Origin: a virus
Reading direction: 5' to 3' (one strand)
Virus record (IMG/VR): IMGVR_UViG_3300027969_000436
Location: 1-23,227 of that record
DNA: 23,227 bases
Below the pieces are notes generated by a model that did no database searches, was not told the origin of the DNA, and was given only the letters and a program-made list of their open reading frames with translations. A program made the position numbers and the translations under genes. Positions 22,345 through 23,227 of the stretch are shown piece by piece (positions within the stretch are counted from its first letter, which is position 1; every line of letters begins with the position of its first letter).

Positions 22345-22363
22345 GTTGCTAGTTCGGATTTTT
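22317..22363 (+). other. Nested inverted repeats between the 21925 gene and gp32
   Basis: AAAAATCC (22317-22324) is complementary to GGATTTTT (22356-22363). Inside that loop AACTTATAAGTT (22336-22347) is a perfect palindrome spanning the stop codon. A T tract (22359-22365) follows the outer arm. This could be a weak terminator or an RNA structure in the gp32 leader. The stems are AT-rich, so stability is doubtful. Confidence 0.3.
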
Positions 22364-22411
22364 TTACTTACATTTCCTTATAAAGTAAATTTTAAACTAA
22401 AACAATAAGTT

Positions 22412-23227
22412 ATGGCAATGGACCTATCTGCGATTAAGTCGAAACTTAACTCGTTACAGAACCAAAAGTCAGGCGGTCAAAAAAGAGACATGTCCTTGAT
22501 CTTATGGAAACCTACTGTGGGTAAACACAGCGTTCGTATCGTTCCTGCAACATGGGACAGATCAAATCCTTTTAAGGAAGTATTAGTACATTACGGTATT
22601 GGTAACCGTACTATGATTTCATTAGTTAACTTCGGTGAAAAAGATCCAATTGTTGAATTTGCTAAGCAATTAGCTACAGCAGGAGATAAAGAGAACTGGG
22701 TTATGTCTAAGAAATTAGAACCTAAGATGCGTGTATTCGCTCCTGTCATCGTTAGAGGTGAAGAAGAGAAGGGCGTACGCTTATGGGAGTTCGGTAAGCA
22801 AATTTATGCTGAATTATTATCATTAGCTGACGATCCTGATGTAGGAGATTACACAGACGTAATTGAGGGTCGTGATATTACGATCGAAACTACCGATGCA
22901 GCTGCTAACGGTACTGGTTATAACCAATCTAAAGTACGTGTTCGTACTAAAACTACTCCTTTATCAGAAGAAGCAGCAGAAGTAGAAAAGTGGTTAAATA
23001 CTCAACCAGAGGTATTCACTATCTTTAAGAAATATTCTTATGATGAGATGAAAGAATCTTTGTTAAGTTGGCTACACCCTGAAGCTGCTACTGATGAACC
23101 AGCAACTCCAGCTGCACCTACTGCACCCGTAGTAGAAGCACCAGCTCCTGCTAATAAACCAGCATCGTTTGCTTTAAACGCTAAACCTAAAGCAAGCATT
23201 GACGACGAGTTCGACGAATTATTTAAA
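22412..23227 (+). CDS. 32: Single-stranded DNA binding protein gp32-like, 3' end cut by window
   Basis: The first 272 residues are present; the frame is open at the window end, which lies within the acidic tail. The N-terminal SAIKSKLNSLQNQ basic helix corresponds to the gp32 cooperativity (LAST-type) region. The core has the gp32 pattern: LWKPTVGKHSVRIVP, then KMRVFAPVIVRGEEEKGVRL, WEFGKQIYAELLSLADDPDV and YNQSKVRVRTKTTPL. A Pro/Ala linker (about 230-258) leads to the acidic tip SIDDEFDELF, which recruits replication partners. No Cys occurs in the visible sequence, so the T4 zinc site is absent. CGN Arg codons are frequent, a mark of high expression as in the tail tube gene. Start 22412 is chosen; a second ATG at 22418 is possible. 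The 67-base leader is A/T-rich and holds the nested repeats just described. Confidence 0.92.
   Translation, partial: MAMDLSAIKSKLNSLQNQKSGGQKRDMSLILWKPTVGKHSVRIVPATWDRSNPFKEVLVHYGIGNRTMISLVNFGEKDPIVEFAKQLATAGDKENWVMSKKLEPKMRVFAPVIVRGEEEKGVRLWEFGKQIYAELLSLADDPDVGDYTDVIEGRDITIETTDAAANGTGYNQSKVRVRTKTTPLSEEAAEVEKWLNTQPEVFTIFKKYSYDEMKESLLSWLHPEAATDEPATPAAPTAPVVEAPAPANKPASFALNAKPKASIDDEFDELFK

Noticed and set aside
1-23227. tRNA genes, CRISPR arrays, insertion sequences or integrase attachment sites
   Set aside because: I saw no cloverleaf-like sequence, regularly spaced repeats, transposase or integrase in any frame, and the intergenic gaps are too short (all below about 70 bases apart from the 9522-9618 and 2855-2971 gaps, which are described).

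Overview
The window is part of the late region of a T4-like contractile-tailed phage (tail sheath, tail tube, gp26-like protein, tape measure, baseplate genes and a gp32 single-stranded DNA binding protein). All genes are on the + strand. They are tightly packed, often with ATGA or GTGA start/stop overlaps. The DNA is AT-rich. Starts are preceded by A-rich leaders and almost never by a GGAGG-type ribosome binding site, which suggests a Bacteroidota (for example flavobacterial) host. The host assignment is inference from translation signals only.

Positions 1-5730 are an accessory block of enzymes. It opens with the tail end of a probable APS kinase, then a HxGH nucleotidyltransferase, an aspartyl/asparaginyl beta-hydroxylase-like dioxygenase and a DUF2061 membrane protein. 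Next comes a 505-residue protein with an ATP-grasp-like start, a Hint-like domain and a Cys-rich tail. After it lie a zinc-ribbon protein, two paralogous sulfotransferase-like proteins flanking a prolyl-4-hydroxylase-like dioxygenase, and an SGNH hydrolase. APS kinase makes PAPS, the donor used by sulfotransferases, and the dioxygenases could create hydroxyl acceptors, so this may be a phage modification module. Five of these otherwise unrelated proteins end in the same C-terminal tetrapeptide, K-[ST]-L-[LIV]. Their codons differ, and none of the structural proteins in the window carries it. This shared tail is the most unusual observation here.

Positions 5794-10648 carry two small proteins, the tail sheath (gp18-like), a protein with a tandem internal duplication, the tail tube (gp19-like), a strong intrinsic terminator, and a gp26-like protein. 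The gp26-like frame appears to continue by a +1 ribosomal frameshift at a T7 run into a 94-codon extension. It lies between tube and tape-measure genes, where many tailed phages have frameshifted tail-assembly chaperones.

Positions 10670-20583 encode the tape measure protein and the baseplate centre: a small protein, a 618-residue tube-initiator-like protein, a LysM/gp53-like wedge protein, a 1498-residue hub with a C-terminal DUF2272-like cell-wall domain, and one unknown protein. Positions 20607-23227 shift to DNA metabolism: a diverged family-A DNA-polymerase-like protein with altered active-site residues, an unknown protein, and gp32, which is cut by the window end and lacks the T4 zinc-site cysteines. 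A recurrent TATTTAT-type motif just upstream of several transcription-unit starts is a candidate late promoter. I see no tRNA, rRNA, CRISPR array, insertion sequence or minus-strand gene.
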